Origin: Sedimentisphaerales bacterium | GTDB lineage: Bacteria; Planctomycetota; Phycisphaerae; Sedimentisphaerales; Anaerobacaceae | Direction: 5' to 3' | DNA length: 48,856 nt | Assembly: GCA_030603595.1 (NCBI GenBank) | Contig: JAUVXL010000003.1 | Location: 1-48,856, forward strand | In this document: in pieces, positions 7,875 to 17,452 of the stretch | Layout: the number at the start of each line of letters is the position of its first letter | Position numbering within the stretch: position 1 is the first letter of the stretch | Translations under genes and position numbers: made by a program | The notes under the pieces: generated by a model | What the model saw: the letters and a program-made list of their open reading frames with translations, nothing else | Told to the model about the DNA's origin: nothing | Database searches by the model: none

Positions 7875-9029
7875 ATGATATATTACTTGTTATGGTTGAT
7901 AAAGGCCGGGGGCCGACTGGGTTTCTACGCCTATCAGAACGTCGTTTTCCGCTCGGTATCGGCGATGTTGACCAGCTTTCTTATCGCCATTGTGATTGGT
8001 CCGAGAATAATCCGCTGGCTGATGCGCAAGAAGATCGGCGACCGCCCGGAGTTCCACCACGCCACGCTCAACGAGTTGACCAAAGAAAAGGCCAATACGC
8101 CGACGATGGGCGGGCTGATTATCATCGCCTCGGTGATCGTGACGACGGTGCTTTGGGGCAAGTTCTACGACCCGGATGAGCAGCTTTATAATCCCTTTAT
8201 TCACAAGGCTATTTTTCTGGTGATATGGTTCGGGGCGCTTGGGGGTGTCGACGACTGGCTCAAGCTCACCGCCGGCGCGAAGCATCGCAGCAGAAACGGG
8301 CTGAGGGCCTGGGAGAAGCTGATCTTCCAAATCGGCGGGGCCGTGCTGATAGCCTCGTTCCTTTTCGCCGACTTTGTCAATATCGAGGACGCCAAACTAC
8401 TCTGGCTTCCGTTTTACAAGCACGGGCTGCCCCTGGCGAACTGGATGTTCATATTGATAGCGATCTTCTATCTGTCGGCTACGAGCAACGGGGTGAACCT
8501 GGCCGACGGGATGGATGGGCTGGCGGCCGGCTGCGTGGCGATAGTCTCCTTAGTGCTGGCGCTTTTGTGCTATGTGGCCTCCGAGACGATGGGACGGACG
8601 ACGCCTGTTACGTGGTCGAGTTATTTGCTGCTGCCGCACATACCACAGGCGGGGGAGTTGAGCATCTTCTTCGCGGCGATATTCGGGGCTGTGCTGGGCT
8701 TTTTGTGGTTCAACTGCCACCCGGCGCAGACGTTTATGGGCGATGTTGGCTCGCTTCCTCTGGGCGCGGCGATGGGATACGGGGCGTTGGTGACGAGAAA
8801 TGAAATCCTGCTCCTGATCATCGGGGGGGTGTTCGTAATCGAGTTGTGCAGTGTGGTGCTCCAGGTGGGCTATTTCAAATATACAAAGGGGGGCAGGTTG
8901 TTTCGATGCGCGCCGATCCACCACCATTTTCACCTGATCGGGTGGAGCGAGCCGCAGGTGGTGGTTCGTTTCTGGCTGATCGCCGCCGCATTCGCCGCCC
9001 TGGCCCTGGCTACGCTGAAACTGCGCTGA
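7875..9029 (+). CDS. mraY: Phospho-N-acetylmuramoyl-pentapeptide transferase
   Basis: 384 residues, a polytopic inner-membrane enzyme with about ten hydrophobic segments. MraY transfers phospho-MurNAc-pentapeptide to undecaprenyl phosphate, giving lipid I. Diagnostic motifs are KANTPTMGGLIII, the catalytic GVNLADGMDGLA, FMGDVGSLPLG, and the C-terminal APIHHHFHLIGWSEPQVVVRFW. The length is slightly above the usual ~360. It follows murF by 45 bp with no strong ribosome binding site directly before the ATG (a GAGG lies ~15 bp upstream). The later genes usual for a dcw cluster (murD, ftsW, murG) do not follow; the cluster stops here and the strand switches. Confidence 0.97.
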   Translation: MIYYLLWLIKAGGRLGFYAYQNVVFRSVSAMLTSFLIAIVIGPRIIRWLMRKKIGDRPEFHHATLNELTKEKANTPTMGGLIIIASVIVTTVLWGKFYDPDEQLYNPFIHKAIFLVIWFGALGGVDDWLKLTAGAKHRSRNGLRAWEKLIFQIGGAVLIASFLFADFVNIEDAKLLWLPFYKHGLPLANWMFILIAIFYLSATSNGVNLADGMDGLAAGCVAIVSLVLALLCYVASETMGRTTPVTWSSYLLLPHIPQAGELSIFFAAIFGAVLGFLWFNCHPAQTFMGDVGSLPLGAAMGYGALVTRNEILLLIIGGVFVIELCSVVLQVGYFKYTKGGRLFRCAPIHHHFHLIGWSEPQVVVRFWLIAAAFAALALATLKLR

Positions 9030-9050
9030 TTGAAGCCGCGGTCCTCAGGG

Positions 9051-9332
9051 CTACTGTTCATCGGTGTGGATACGGACGTTTACGCGGCAGTCCTGCGAAT
9101 CATCGGAAGCGGTTTTGTTGAATTTCCTCAGCGCCAGGAAAATCTTGACGGCTGTGATTGTGCAACCGATCCCCGCGATAAAAAACACCGCAGCGGCGAG
9201 AAATGCAAATATCTCAGGCAGCGCCAGAATAATTGTGCCGAAGCCTATCAGCAGCAGGCCTATTACGAATGTGCCCGCAGCAAATGTCCTGGAGGCCCGA
9301 GAGACCGCATTTGTGTAGAGGCGAAAGCTCAT
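9051..9332 (-). CDS. Small two-helix membrane protein, unknown function
   Basis: 93 residues with two clear hydrophobic segments, AAGTFVIGLLLIGFGTIILALPEI and FAFLAAAVFFIAGIGCTITAVKIFLAL, and a charged tail. I do not recognise the family. It ends 21 bp from the mraY stop, in convergent orientation. It lies downstream of groL on the same strand, separated by the TAAAGTG array. The array begins four bases before its start codon, so no normal Shine-Dalgarno is visible. Its hydrophobic pattern supports a real gene. Confidence 0.65.
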   Translation of the reverse strand: MSFRLYTNAVSRASRTFAAGTFVIGLLLIGFGTIILALPEIFAFLAAAVFFIAGIGCTITAVKIFLALRKFNKTASDDSQDCRVNVRIHTDEQ

Positions 9333-9335
9333 AGG

Positions 9336-9447
9336 TAAAGTGCCTAAAGTGAGCTAAAGTGACTAAAGTGAACTAAAGTGCCTAAAGTGAAAAAGTAAAC
9401 TGCAACTTTAGTCACTTTAGGCACTCCAAACTTTAGTCACTCTCAGA
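9336..9447. repeat. TAAAGTG direct-repeat array with inverted half, forming a long hairpin
   Basis: Six copies of TAAAGTG separated by 2-3 bases run from 9336 to about 9390. They are followed by inverted copies (ACTTTAG, CACTTTAGGCACT) up to ~9440. Positions 9377-9396 can pair with 9405-9425 almost perfectly. The structure lies between the groL stop and the start of the small membrane protein gene, so on the minus strand it could end groSL transcripts or shield their 3' end. Confidence 0.8.
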
Positions 9448-9448
9448 G

Positions 9449-11074
<1,626 letters not shown>

Positions 11075-11159
11075 ATCTTCACTTCTCCTTGCTATTTGTT
11101 TTCGTTATCTCCGGTTCAGTTCAATAGTCCATCGACGAACCAAGGACTATGGACTTTCA

Positions 11160-11450
11160 TTACTTCTCGATTACCGCCATAATATCCGACTCACTCATAA
11201 TCAGATATTCCTTGTCGTCTATCTTCACCTCCGTACCGGCGTAGCTGGTGAAAAGAACCGCATCGCCTTTCTTCACCTGCAGTTTTCTCACGGTCCCGTC
11301 GTCCAATGTTTTACCTGCGCCTACGCTGATGATCTTGCCCCTTTGCGGCTTCTCTTTGGCGCTGTCCGGCAGCACTATTCCGCCTATGGTCTTGGTTTCG
11401 GCCTCGAGACGCTGAACAAGAACCTTATCGGCCAATGGTCGAATTTTCAT
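11160..11450 (-). CDS. groS: Co-chaperonin GroES (10 kDa)
   Basis: 96 residues: [44 protein letters not shown] is the canonical N-terminus with the mobile loop, followed by [36 protein letters not shown]. It caps the GroEL ring. A strong AAAGGAG lies upstream of the start. I looked for the CIRCE operator (TTAGCACTC-N9-GAGTGCTAA) in the 90 bp upstream and do not see it, so HrcA-type control is not evident here. Confidence 0.98.
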   Translation of the reverse strand: MKIRPLADKVLVQRLEAETKTIGGIVLPDSAKEKPQRGKIISVGAGKTLDDGTVRKLQVKKGDAVLFTSYAGTEVKIDDKEYLIMSESDIMAVIEK

Positions 11451-11505
11451 TTTGTCCTTACTCCTTTCAAAAAAACAACTGCTTTTGATCTGCTATTCTC
11501 AATAT

Positions 11506-11536
11506 TAGAAAAACTATAATGGCGCCCACCGGCGCC
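11506..11536 (-). terminator. Possible terminator after the receiver-like gene
   Basis: Two GGCGCC blocks (11521-11526 and 11531-11536) can pair around a 4-base loop. On the minus strand they are followed by an AT-rich run (ATTATAGTTTTT). It lies just past the stop of the receiver-like gene and before groS. The stem is short, so this is tentative. Confidence 0.45.
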
Positions 11537-11543
11537 CATAGAC

Positions 11544-12050
11544 TTAGCGTGCAAAAATATCGTTGTCGTACCTTCTGATGAACAACCTGTTCAACTGCTC
11601 CCTCAGAACTCCCATATCGACCGGCTTGTCGATCACACTGAATACGTTGAGCTTCAGGGCATTGCCGAGCAGAGCTTCATGGTCCCCTTCGGCCTGCGGC
11701 GGACTGCTGAGCAGGATACAGGGCATCAGAGGATAATCCATCCGGATGATCCTTATCGTCGCCAGAGCGTTTGACCCGCTCGAATCGACATCGATGATCG
11801 TCGTATGAATTCGTTTGTTCCTTATAACACCTACAAACTGATCTGCGTTCTCAGCCACGAGGAGGTTAACGCCTCTGGGCCTGAATATCTCGCGCAGCGC
11901 CGCGGGCCAAGCCCAATTCGCCTGGCTGGCCAGCACGTTAACTTCAGAGCCGGGTTCGCGATTCGCCGCGAGATCGCCATTATGCCGAGCATCGTCGTCG
12001 ATGCGACCGGCTCCGAATCCGAGTTTTGACTGATTCCAGACCATAACCAT
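11544..12050 (-). CDS. Degenerate receiver-domain (response-regulator-like) protein
   Basis: 168 residues from the ATG at 12050; the frame stays open to a GTG at 12125 and no start has a good ribosome binding site. Residues ~45-160 follow the receiver alternation: VNVLASQANWAWPAALREIFRPRGVNLLVAENADQF, TTIIDVDSSGSNALATIRIIRMDYPLMPCILLSS, and FSVIDKPVDMGVLREQL. The phospho-acceptor is probably Asp87 or Asp89 and the conserved Lys is in VIDKPVD. The two acidic residues that normally bind Mg at the end of the first strand appear to be replaced (LASQ), so phosphorylation may be lost or altered. There is no output domain. Role unknown. Confidence 0.65.
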   Translation of the reverse strand: MVMVWNQSKLGFGAGRIDDDARHNGDLAANREPGSEVNVLASQANWAWPAALREIFRPRGVNLLVAENADQFVGVIRNKRIHTTIIDVDSSGSNALATIRIIRMDYPLMPCILLSSPPQAEGDHEALLGNALKLNVFSVIDKPVDMGVLREQLNRLFIRRYDNDIFAR

Positions 12051-12395
12051 AATAAGATTAGCAAATATCGTGCCAGAGGCTCTCCTGGATGTGTTTGTCA
12101 GCGTAAAGGCTTGTCTGAATAGCACTTAGGTGATGAACGCAGAGCAGTGGGGCGTCTGCCAAAATTCCAACGAGAGCCTTGCCGCCCTGCCAACCTGACA
12201 GATTCGCCAATCCGGCTGGAAGACTATCGCAAGTAGCATAAGAGCGGTCCGCGGGGCAATTGAAAGACCCCATAGCAATGACCGGGCAATGGCGCAACCT
12301 GATTTTTAGTGTCCGGACACGGCCAAACAAGTTTGACCGTGCCACCCTTCGTGGTGAATTTGAACCTTTTGAACGGCCCCTCCGCCCTATATGTG
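12051..12395. other. Gene-free structured region between the receiver-like gene and the TPR gene
   Basis: 345 bp with no convincing coding frame. The left part may hold a longer N-terminus of the receiver-like gene (GTG at 12125). The right part is rich in inverted repeats: a 12-bp palindrome, a 10-bp stem and a CACC/GGTG hairpin, between 12309 and about 12356. Read on the minus strand it follows the TPR gene and precedes the receiver-like gene, so it may be a 3' structure or a leader. It matches no riboswitch consensus that I could recognise. Confidence 0.4.
12309..12341. repeat. Palindrome cluster (GTGTCCGGACAC plus 10-bp stem-loop)
   Basis: GTGTCCGGACAC (12309-12320) is a perfect 12-bp palindrome. 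Overlapping it, CACGGCCAAA (12318-12327) pairs with TTTGACCGTG (12332-12341) at 9 of 10 positions across a 4-base loop. The following GCCACCC-TTC-GTGGTG adds a second small hairpin. Confidence 0.7.
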
Positions 12396-14675
12396 CTATG
12401 GAGCATTTGGGGCGGATTTCCTGGCCAGGGCGGCGTTTAGCTGTTCACGGGCCCTTGCGAGGTTGGGGTCGAGGCGCAGGGCCGTGCGGAATTGGGCGAT
12501 TGCCTCGTCGAGACGGCCCTGCTCGGCCAGGAGGGCGCCGAGGTTGCAGTGCATTTCTGCGTCATTGGGATAGATCCGCAGGACCTCTCGGAATTGTCCT
12601 ATGGCCTTGTCGATTTCGCCGCGACGGGCAAAGATCTGGCCCAGATTGTAGCGGGCCTGGGCGAAATTGGGGTCCAATTGAATTGCCTTCTCGTAGTGTT
12701 CGGCAGCCTGGTCATATTTCTTCTGGTCAGTCAGGATTCGCCCGAGGGAGTAGTGGCCGAGTTTGTCTTGGGGATCGATTTGCAGGGCCTGCTTGTAGTA
12801 TTTGACGGCGTCGTCGAGGCGTCCGGCCTGCCTCAAGGTGTCGGCGAGATTGTAATATGTCTTCGTGAAGTTGGGCTTGAGGCTCAGGGCCTTGGTAAGA
12901 TGGGCAATCGCAGGATCGAACTGCCACTGCTCGGCAAGTGCGCTGCCCAGATTATTGAGCACCTCGACGGAATCGGGATCAATCCGCAGGGCCTTGTTAT
13001 ACAATTCGATTGCCCGGGTGGTCCTCTTCGTTTGCACCAAGGCCAGCGCATAATTGTTCAAGACCTCCACATCGTCCGGTCTGGTCTGCATAATCTTCTC
13101 AAAGTGGCCTATGGCCTCACCGGGCCTCCCAACTCGTGTCAGCGCCTCGGCCAGGCGGAGCCGCGCCTTGATGTGGTTCTCCTTGAGGTCCAAAGCCATC
13201 CGGTAGTCCGTGATGGCCCGCTCGTAGGCGGTCTGCAGTGCAAACCCCACGCCGAGATTATAGTGGGCGTCGGCATAAGCGGGGTGGATTTCAACGGCTT
13301 TTCTGTAGTGCGACATTGCCTCAGCGATTTTGTCGTCTTTTATAAGGGTATTGCCGAAGTTCAGATGTGCAATATAGTTGTCGGTCGTTACGTTCAGGGC
13401 ATGGCCAAAAAGGGTGCGGCTGTTGCGCCAGTAGCCGGCCTGCCGATACGTACAAAACGCCAAAGCCGAGAGGCACGCACAGGCAGCCAATATAGCTGCG
13501 GTTGTCGGCAGCCGCCATTTGGCTGCAAGATCGCCCGCCCCCCAGGCAACGATAATTAACAGGCCAATCATAGGCACGTATGCCCACCTATCGCCGATGG
13601 CGGGCCAGAGACCGGCCTGCACCAAGCCGATAACCGGAACCAACGTCCCGATGAACCAGAGCCACCCGACTGATAGATAGGCCTTCTTTCTGAGTACCCA
13701 TATCAATACGAAAGATATACACGCCAGCAGCAGCACAGCCCCAAAGCTGCGCCAAACCGCCACCTGCATAGGATACGGGTAAAAGACGGCCAGCTTTCGC
13801 GGACAGATTATCTTATCGATGTAACCCACATACGAAACGACGGCGTTTGCCAGACGCAGCCTAAGCGGTATCAACTCCGTGGATGCTGTGATTCCAAGCC
13901 GCCTCATCGCCAGGAAAGATAGAAACACCGAAATCGCCGAGAGGACAAAGAAAGGCATCTTCTCCCATATCAAGCGAAGAACAGGCAAGGTTTGACGGCT
14001 GGATGCTCTTGATTTGCCGGCCTTTCCGGTAGCTTGGCCGGAGGGCCGCTTTAACGACAAACGCCCCAAAGGCCAATAGTCCAGAAGGAGCATTGCAAAC
14101 GGCAGGGTGATGAGCATCGGTTTGGCCAGCAGCCCGAGCACAAATAGCCCAAGCGCAGAGAAATACCTCTTTGCCCCGCCCTCTCTGACGTATCCTGTGT
14201 ATGCCCACATTGTCAGGAGCCAAAACAGCGTGCTGAGGACGTTTTTCCGCTCGGCCACCCACGCGACCGAATCCACATTGACCGGGTGGAATGCGAACGC
14301 CGCTGCGACAAACGCGCTCTTCCAAAGGGCGCCTGTCATCCGCCTGAATACGAGAAACACCAACAGGCTGTTAGCAATGTGGATAATCAAACTGCTCAGA
14401 TGGTGCAGCCCCGGCTCGAGGCCGTACAATTGGCAATCCAGCATGTGAGAGAGCCACGTCAGAGGATGCCAGTAGGCAACCTTGCCCACACTAAAAACCC
14501 ACTTGACGTTTTCGGCGCTGAATCCCGTTTTGATGTGTGGGTTTTCCGTAACGTAGATTGTATCGTCGAAATTGACGAAATTGCTCGTGAGCACCTGCCA
14601 ATAGACCGCCAGTAGGCCCGCAGCCAGCAAAACGCAGATCAAAACGCACCTGTACTTGCCCGGAAGTTCACGCAT
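12396..14675 (-). CDS. TMTC-like membrane glycosyltransferase with C-terminal TPR repeats
   Basis: 759 residues from the ATG at 14675, chosen because the first membrane helix follows at once; a TTG-initiated extension of 17 codons is open. The N-terminal ~390 residues hold about ten membrane segments of the GT-C type. The early loop FVNFDDTIYVTENPHI carries the DD pair expected for a dolichol- or polyprenyl-phosphate-sugar-dependent transferase, and FAFHPVNVDSVAWVAERKNVLS is the conserved TMTC/DUF1736 segment. Residues ~430-750 are nine or so TPR units (YNLGVGFALQTAYERAI, NNLGSALAEQWQFDPAI, YNLGQIFARRGEIDKAI). It probably glycosylates exported proteins in the membrane, with the TPR array binding substrate. 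It is single-gene and divergent from the tri-haem gene. Confidence 0.88.
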   Translation of the reverse strand: MRELPGKYRCVLICVLLAAGLLAVYWQVLTSNFVNFDDTIYVTENPHIKTGFSAENVKWVFSVGKVAYWHPLTWLSHMLDCQLYGLEPGLHHLSSLIIHIANSLLVFLVFRRMTGALWKSAFVAAAFAFHPVNVDSVAWVAERKNVLSTLFWLLTMWAYTGYVREGGAKRYFSALGLFVLGLLAKPMLITLPFAMLLLDYWPLGRLSLKRPSGQATGKAGKSRASSRQTLPVLRLIWEKMPFFVLSAISVFLSFLAMRRLGITASTELIPLRLRLANAVVSYVGYIDKIICPRKLAVFYPYPMQVAVWRSFGAVLLLACISFVLIWVLRKKAYLSVGWLWFIGTLVPVIGLVQAGLWPAIGDRWAYVPMIGLLIIVAWGAGDLAAKWRLPTTAAILAACACLSALAFCTYRQAGYWRNSRTLFGHALNVTTDNYIAHLNFGNTLIKDDKIAEAMSHYRKAVEIHPAYADAHYNLGVGFALQTAYERAITDYRMALDLKENHIKARLRLAEALTRVGRPGEAIGHFEKIMQTRPDDVEVLNNYALALVQTKRTTRAIELYNKALRIDPDSVEVLNNLGSALAEQWQFDPAIAHLTKALSLKPNFTKTYYNLADTLRQAGRLDDAVKYYKQALQIDPQDKLGHYSLGRILTDQKKYDQAAEHYEKAIQLDPNFAQARYNLGQIFARRGEIDKAIGQFREVLRIYPNDAEMHCNLGALLAEQGRLDEAIAQFRTALRLDPNLARAREQLNAALARKSAPNAP

Positions 14676-14821
14676 ACGAGAGAATCTAATCTCACACGCC
14701 GCATTTGTCCCGACATTTTTCTGCAAATTAACGTGCTTGAAAACAGGTACTTGGCCGCCAACTGCCTATATTCTCGCAAAAACGACCGGGACGACGGGAC
14801 GACTACACAAAGTTGGGCGCA

Positions 14822-14850
14822 TTGACAATTGAGGGCCGATATTGTACAAT
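14822..14850 (+). promoter_or_regulatory. Strong sigma-70-type promoter of the tri-haem propeller gene
   Basis: A consensus TTGACA, an exact 17-bp spacer and TACAAT, about 70 bp before the ATG at 14921. The implied leader is ~64 nt and ends in TAAGGAGCGTGCA, a strong ribosome binding site. This is the best consensus promoter in the window. Confidence 0.75.
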
Positions 14851-14920
14851 GGTTGGTTAAGAGAAGCATAGTCCGAACTCACAGCAGAAGCCTTAGCAGT
14901 ACTTACTTAAGGAGCGTGCA

Positions 14921-17446
14921 ATGGCAATAGGTTGGGCTCGCAGGAATGCGTATCACAGTTGGGCAAGGCGCCTTTTAGTTGTTCTGTGGTTTTGCTGCTG
15001 TGTGGTTGCGGCTGAGGGCGCCGGTTCCGGCCCGCCTGCCGTCGAGCCCGCCGCTGGCGGGTTCGAGAGGGGACCGGGCGTATCGCGACTGGCTGAACTG
15101 GGTGTCGAGCGGATAGTCTTCGTTACAAGGCTTAAATATGACGACCCGCACTGGTATGCCAACATTGGGTACTATTGCGACGACGAGAACCACAAGGCAT
15201 ACGCGGGCAACGGCAAGCCGGACGAGAGCAGGCTTTACGCATTGGACACGCGGACCGGGCGGATTGGAATCCTGCTGGACGCCAAAGGCGGCGGGATACG
15301 AGATGCGACGGTCCACTACGACGGTAAGACGATCCTCTTTTCATACCGCCGGGCAGGGACGGACAATTACAGCCTCTACGAAATTCAAGCCGACGGCAGC
15401 GGCCTTCGACGGATTACAGACGGACCTTACAATGATTATGAAGCGGCGTATCTGCCTACCGACGACATCGTCTTTGTCTCGACACGGAGCATGCGTTGGG
15501 TCGGCTGCTGGATGACTCAGGTCGGCACGCTGTTTCGATGCGACAGGGACGGCAAGAGTATTTACCCGCTATCGTTCAATCTGGAACACGATAACACCCC
15601 TGCCGTTCTTAACGACGGACGGATTCTTTATACGCGGTGGGAATATGTGGACCGCTCCCAGGTAGGGTATCATCACCTCTGGGCGATGAATGCGGACGGG
15701 ACGGATGTTGTGGCGTACTACGGCAACCAGCGTCACTATCCGCTCTATATCGAGGGCAAGGCTATTCCCGGCGGCGAAGACGTCCTGGCGATCGATTCGC
15801 CGGGGCACGGCCGATCCGATCATCTCGGACACGTGTGCATCATCTCGGCCAAATACGGCCCGGACGACAACCGCGGTTATCATCGTATCACTCCGAGGGG
15901 TGGATACAACGACCCCTGGCCCATCGACGGCGAGAAGTTCCTGGTCGCGTCTTACAAGCAACTGCTCCTCGGATCGCGAACCGGCAAGCTTGTTCCCGTC
16001 TTGACATACAAGGGCGCCGCAAATATCCATGAGCCAGCGCCGCTCCTTAAGCGCCCGCGCGAGAAGATCATGGCCGACAGGACCGATCAGACCCAGGCCG
16101 ACGGAAAAATGGTGCTGGCCGATGTTTATCAAGGCCGGAATATGGAAGGAGTCGAGCGAGGACAGATCAAGAAACTGCTGATCCTGGAGGCGTTGCCCAA
16201 GCCGGTGAATTTCAGCGGCGGGATGGACCTGACAAGCTGGCTGGGGACGTTTATGCTGGAGCGTGTTTTAGGCACTGTGCCGGTCGAAGAAGACGGCTCA
16301 GCCTATTTCGAGGTCCCTGCGGGCAGAACCGTGGTGTTCGTGACGCTGGATGAGAATGATATGTCTGTCAAGCGGATGCAGAGCTTCACGAATGTCCAGC
16401 CGGGCGAGATTCTCAGTTGCGTAGGATGCCACGAAGACCGCGCCGAAACGCCGCGGCCCATTCAGGCGAACAATCTAATGGCGCTGAGACGACCGGCAAG
16501 CAAGATCAAGTCGTTCAAGCCCCTGCCCGACGTGGTGGATTTTCGAGAACACGTCCAGCCCATACTCAACAAATACTGTGTGACCTGCCACAACTACAAG
16601 AATCGCAAAGGTCGTGTCGTTCTCACCGAGGACCTCGGCGCAACATGGTCGCTCAGCTACTACATGCTGCTGGCCAAACGTCAGGTAGCCGACGGTCGCA
16701 ACGGCTACGGCAACCAGAAGCCGCGAACGATCGGCTCATCGGCGAGCAGGTTGATGCAGAAAATCGACGGCTCCCACAATGATGTCAAGCTCACGCCCGA
16801 TGAGTGGCGGACGGTCTGGATGTGGCTCGAGACGGGCGCGCCCTACGCCGGGACATACGCCGCTTTGCGCAACGCCGCCGAGCAGGGCAGACAGGGCAGA
16901 GCGCTGGGAGCTTTCCATTCGCCGGTGCTCAACCAGACGTGTCGGAAATGTCACGGCCCGGGCAAAAAGGCTACCGCCATACCCTACGGCATCTCGAACG
17001 AAGAGCGAAACAAGTATAAAAGAGAGCGGAATCTGGCGCCTCACGAGCGGATTGTAAGAGACGGAGACAGCCGCTTCAGCGCGCACGTCCTGCTGAACGT
17101 CTCGCGTCCGGAGTGTTCGCCTATGGTGCTCGCTTCTCTGCCCAAGTCTGCGGGCGGCTGGGAAACCTGCGAGCATCGATTCACCGGCAAAGATGATCCG
17201 GAATATCGGGCCATGCTCGCGGCGATTCGCAACGGCAAAGAGCAGATGGATAAAGTGGCCCGGTTTGGCACGCAAACGTTCAAGCCGAATCAGCAGTATG
17301 TTCGTGAGATGAAAAGGTTCGGCGTCCTGCCGGCTCAATTCGATGTGAGCCGAGACCCTATCGATGTCTTTGAGACCGACCAGAAGTACTTTAAGCTATT
17401 CTGGTGCCGTCCAAACGGCGAGAACAAGTGGGCTTATCTTGAATAG
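14921..17446 (+). CDS. Secreted beta-propeller protein with three CxxCH haem sites (HzsA-like)
   Basis: 841 residues with an N-terminal signal peptide (RRLLVVLWFCCCVVAAEGAG). Residues ~55-400 form a TolB/PD40-type beta-propeller (SRLYALDTRTGRIG, YSLYEIQADGSGLRRITDG, HLWAMNADGTDV). Three c-type haem motifs follow: CVGCH at 500, CVTCH at 553 and CRKCH at 674, with a planctomycetal cytochrome-c-like segment (FREHVQPILNKYCVTCH) round the second. This layout resembles the hydrazine synthase alpha-subunit-like family, which is widespread in planctomycetes that do not perform anammox, so I do not infer hydrazine synthesis. A periplasmic redox or sugar-oxidation role is plausible. It has its own strong promoter and ends 6 bp from the convergent neighbour. 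Confidence 0.85.
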   Translation: MAIGWARRNAYHSWARRLLVVLWFCCCVVAAEGAGSGPPAVEPAAGGFERGPGVSRLAELGVERIVFVTRLKYDDPHWYANIGYYCDDENHKAYAGNGKPDESRLYALDTRTGRIGILLDAKGGGIRDATVHYDGKTILFSYRRAGTDNYSLYEIQADGSGLRRITDGPYNDYEAAYLPTDDIVFVSTRSMRWVGCWMTQVGTLFRCDRDGKSIYPLSFNLEHDNTPAVLNDGRILYTRWEYVDRSQVGYHHLWAMNADGTDVVAYYGNQRHYPLYIEGKAIPGGEDVLAIDSPGHGRSDHLGHVCIISAKYGPDDNRGYHRITPRGGYNDPWPIDGEKFLVASYKQLLLGSRTGKLVPVLTYKGAANIHEPAPLLKRPREKIMADRTDQTQADGKMVLADVYQGRNMEGVERGQIKKLLILEALPKPVNFSGGMDLTSWLGTFMLERVLGTVPVEEDGSAYFEVPAGRTVVFVTLDENDMSVKRMQSFTNVQPGEILSCVGCHEDRAETPRPIQANNLMALRRPASKIKSFKPLPDVVDFREHVQPILNKYCVTCHNYKNRKGRVVLTEDLGATWSLSYYMLLAKRQVADGRNGYGNQKPRTIGSSASRLMQKIDGSHNDVKLTPDEWRTVWMWLETGAPYAGTYAALRNAAEQGRQGRALGAFHSPVLNQTCRKCHGPGKKATAIPYGISNEERNKYKRERNLAPHERIVRDGDSRFSAHVLLNVSRPECSPMVLASLPKSAGGWETCEHRFTGKDDPEYRAMLAAIRNGKEQMDKVARFGTQTFKPNQQYVREMKRFGVLPAQFDVSRDPIDVFETDQKYFKLFWCRPNGENKWAYLE

Positions 17447-17452
17447 CCGGAG

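Noticed and set aside
9336-9440. CRISPR-like array
   Set aside because: The repeat TAAAGTG is only 7 bp with 2-3 bp between copies; there are no spacers, leader or cas genes.
11451-11543. CIRCE operator upstream of groS
   Set aside because: No TTAGCACTC-N9-GAGTGCTAA or close variant was found on either strand.
12126-12395. Cyclic di-GMP or similar riboswitch on the minus strand
   Set aside because: Some short strings looked suggestive, but the conserved core and helix order of GEMM-I did not fit when read through.
12058-12406. Two minus-strand ORFs of 60-95 codons in the structured region
   Set aside because: They overlap the palindrome cluster, have no recognisable domain and no ribosome binding site.
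14921-17446. Hydrazine synthase subunit and anammox metabolism
   Set aside because: Only the domain layout is similar; HzsA-like propellers occur widely in planctomycetes and no other anammox gene is present.
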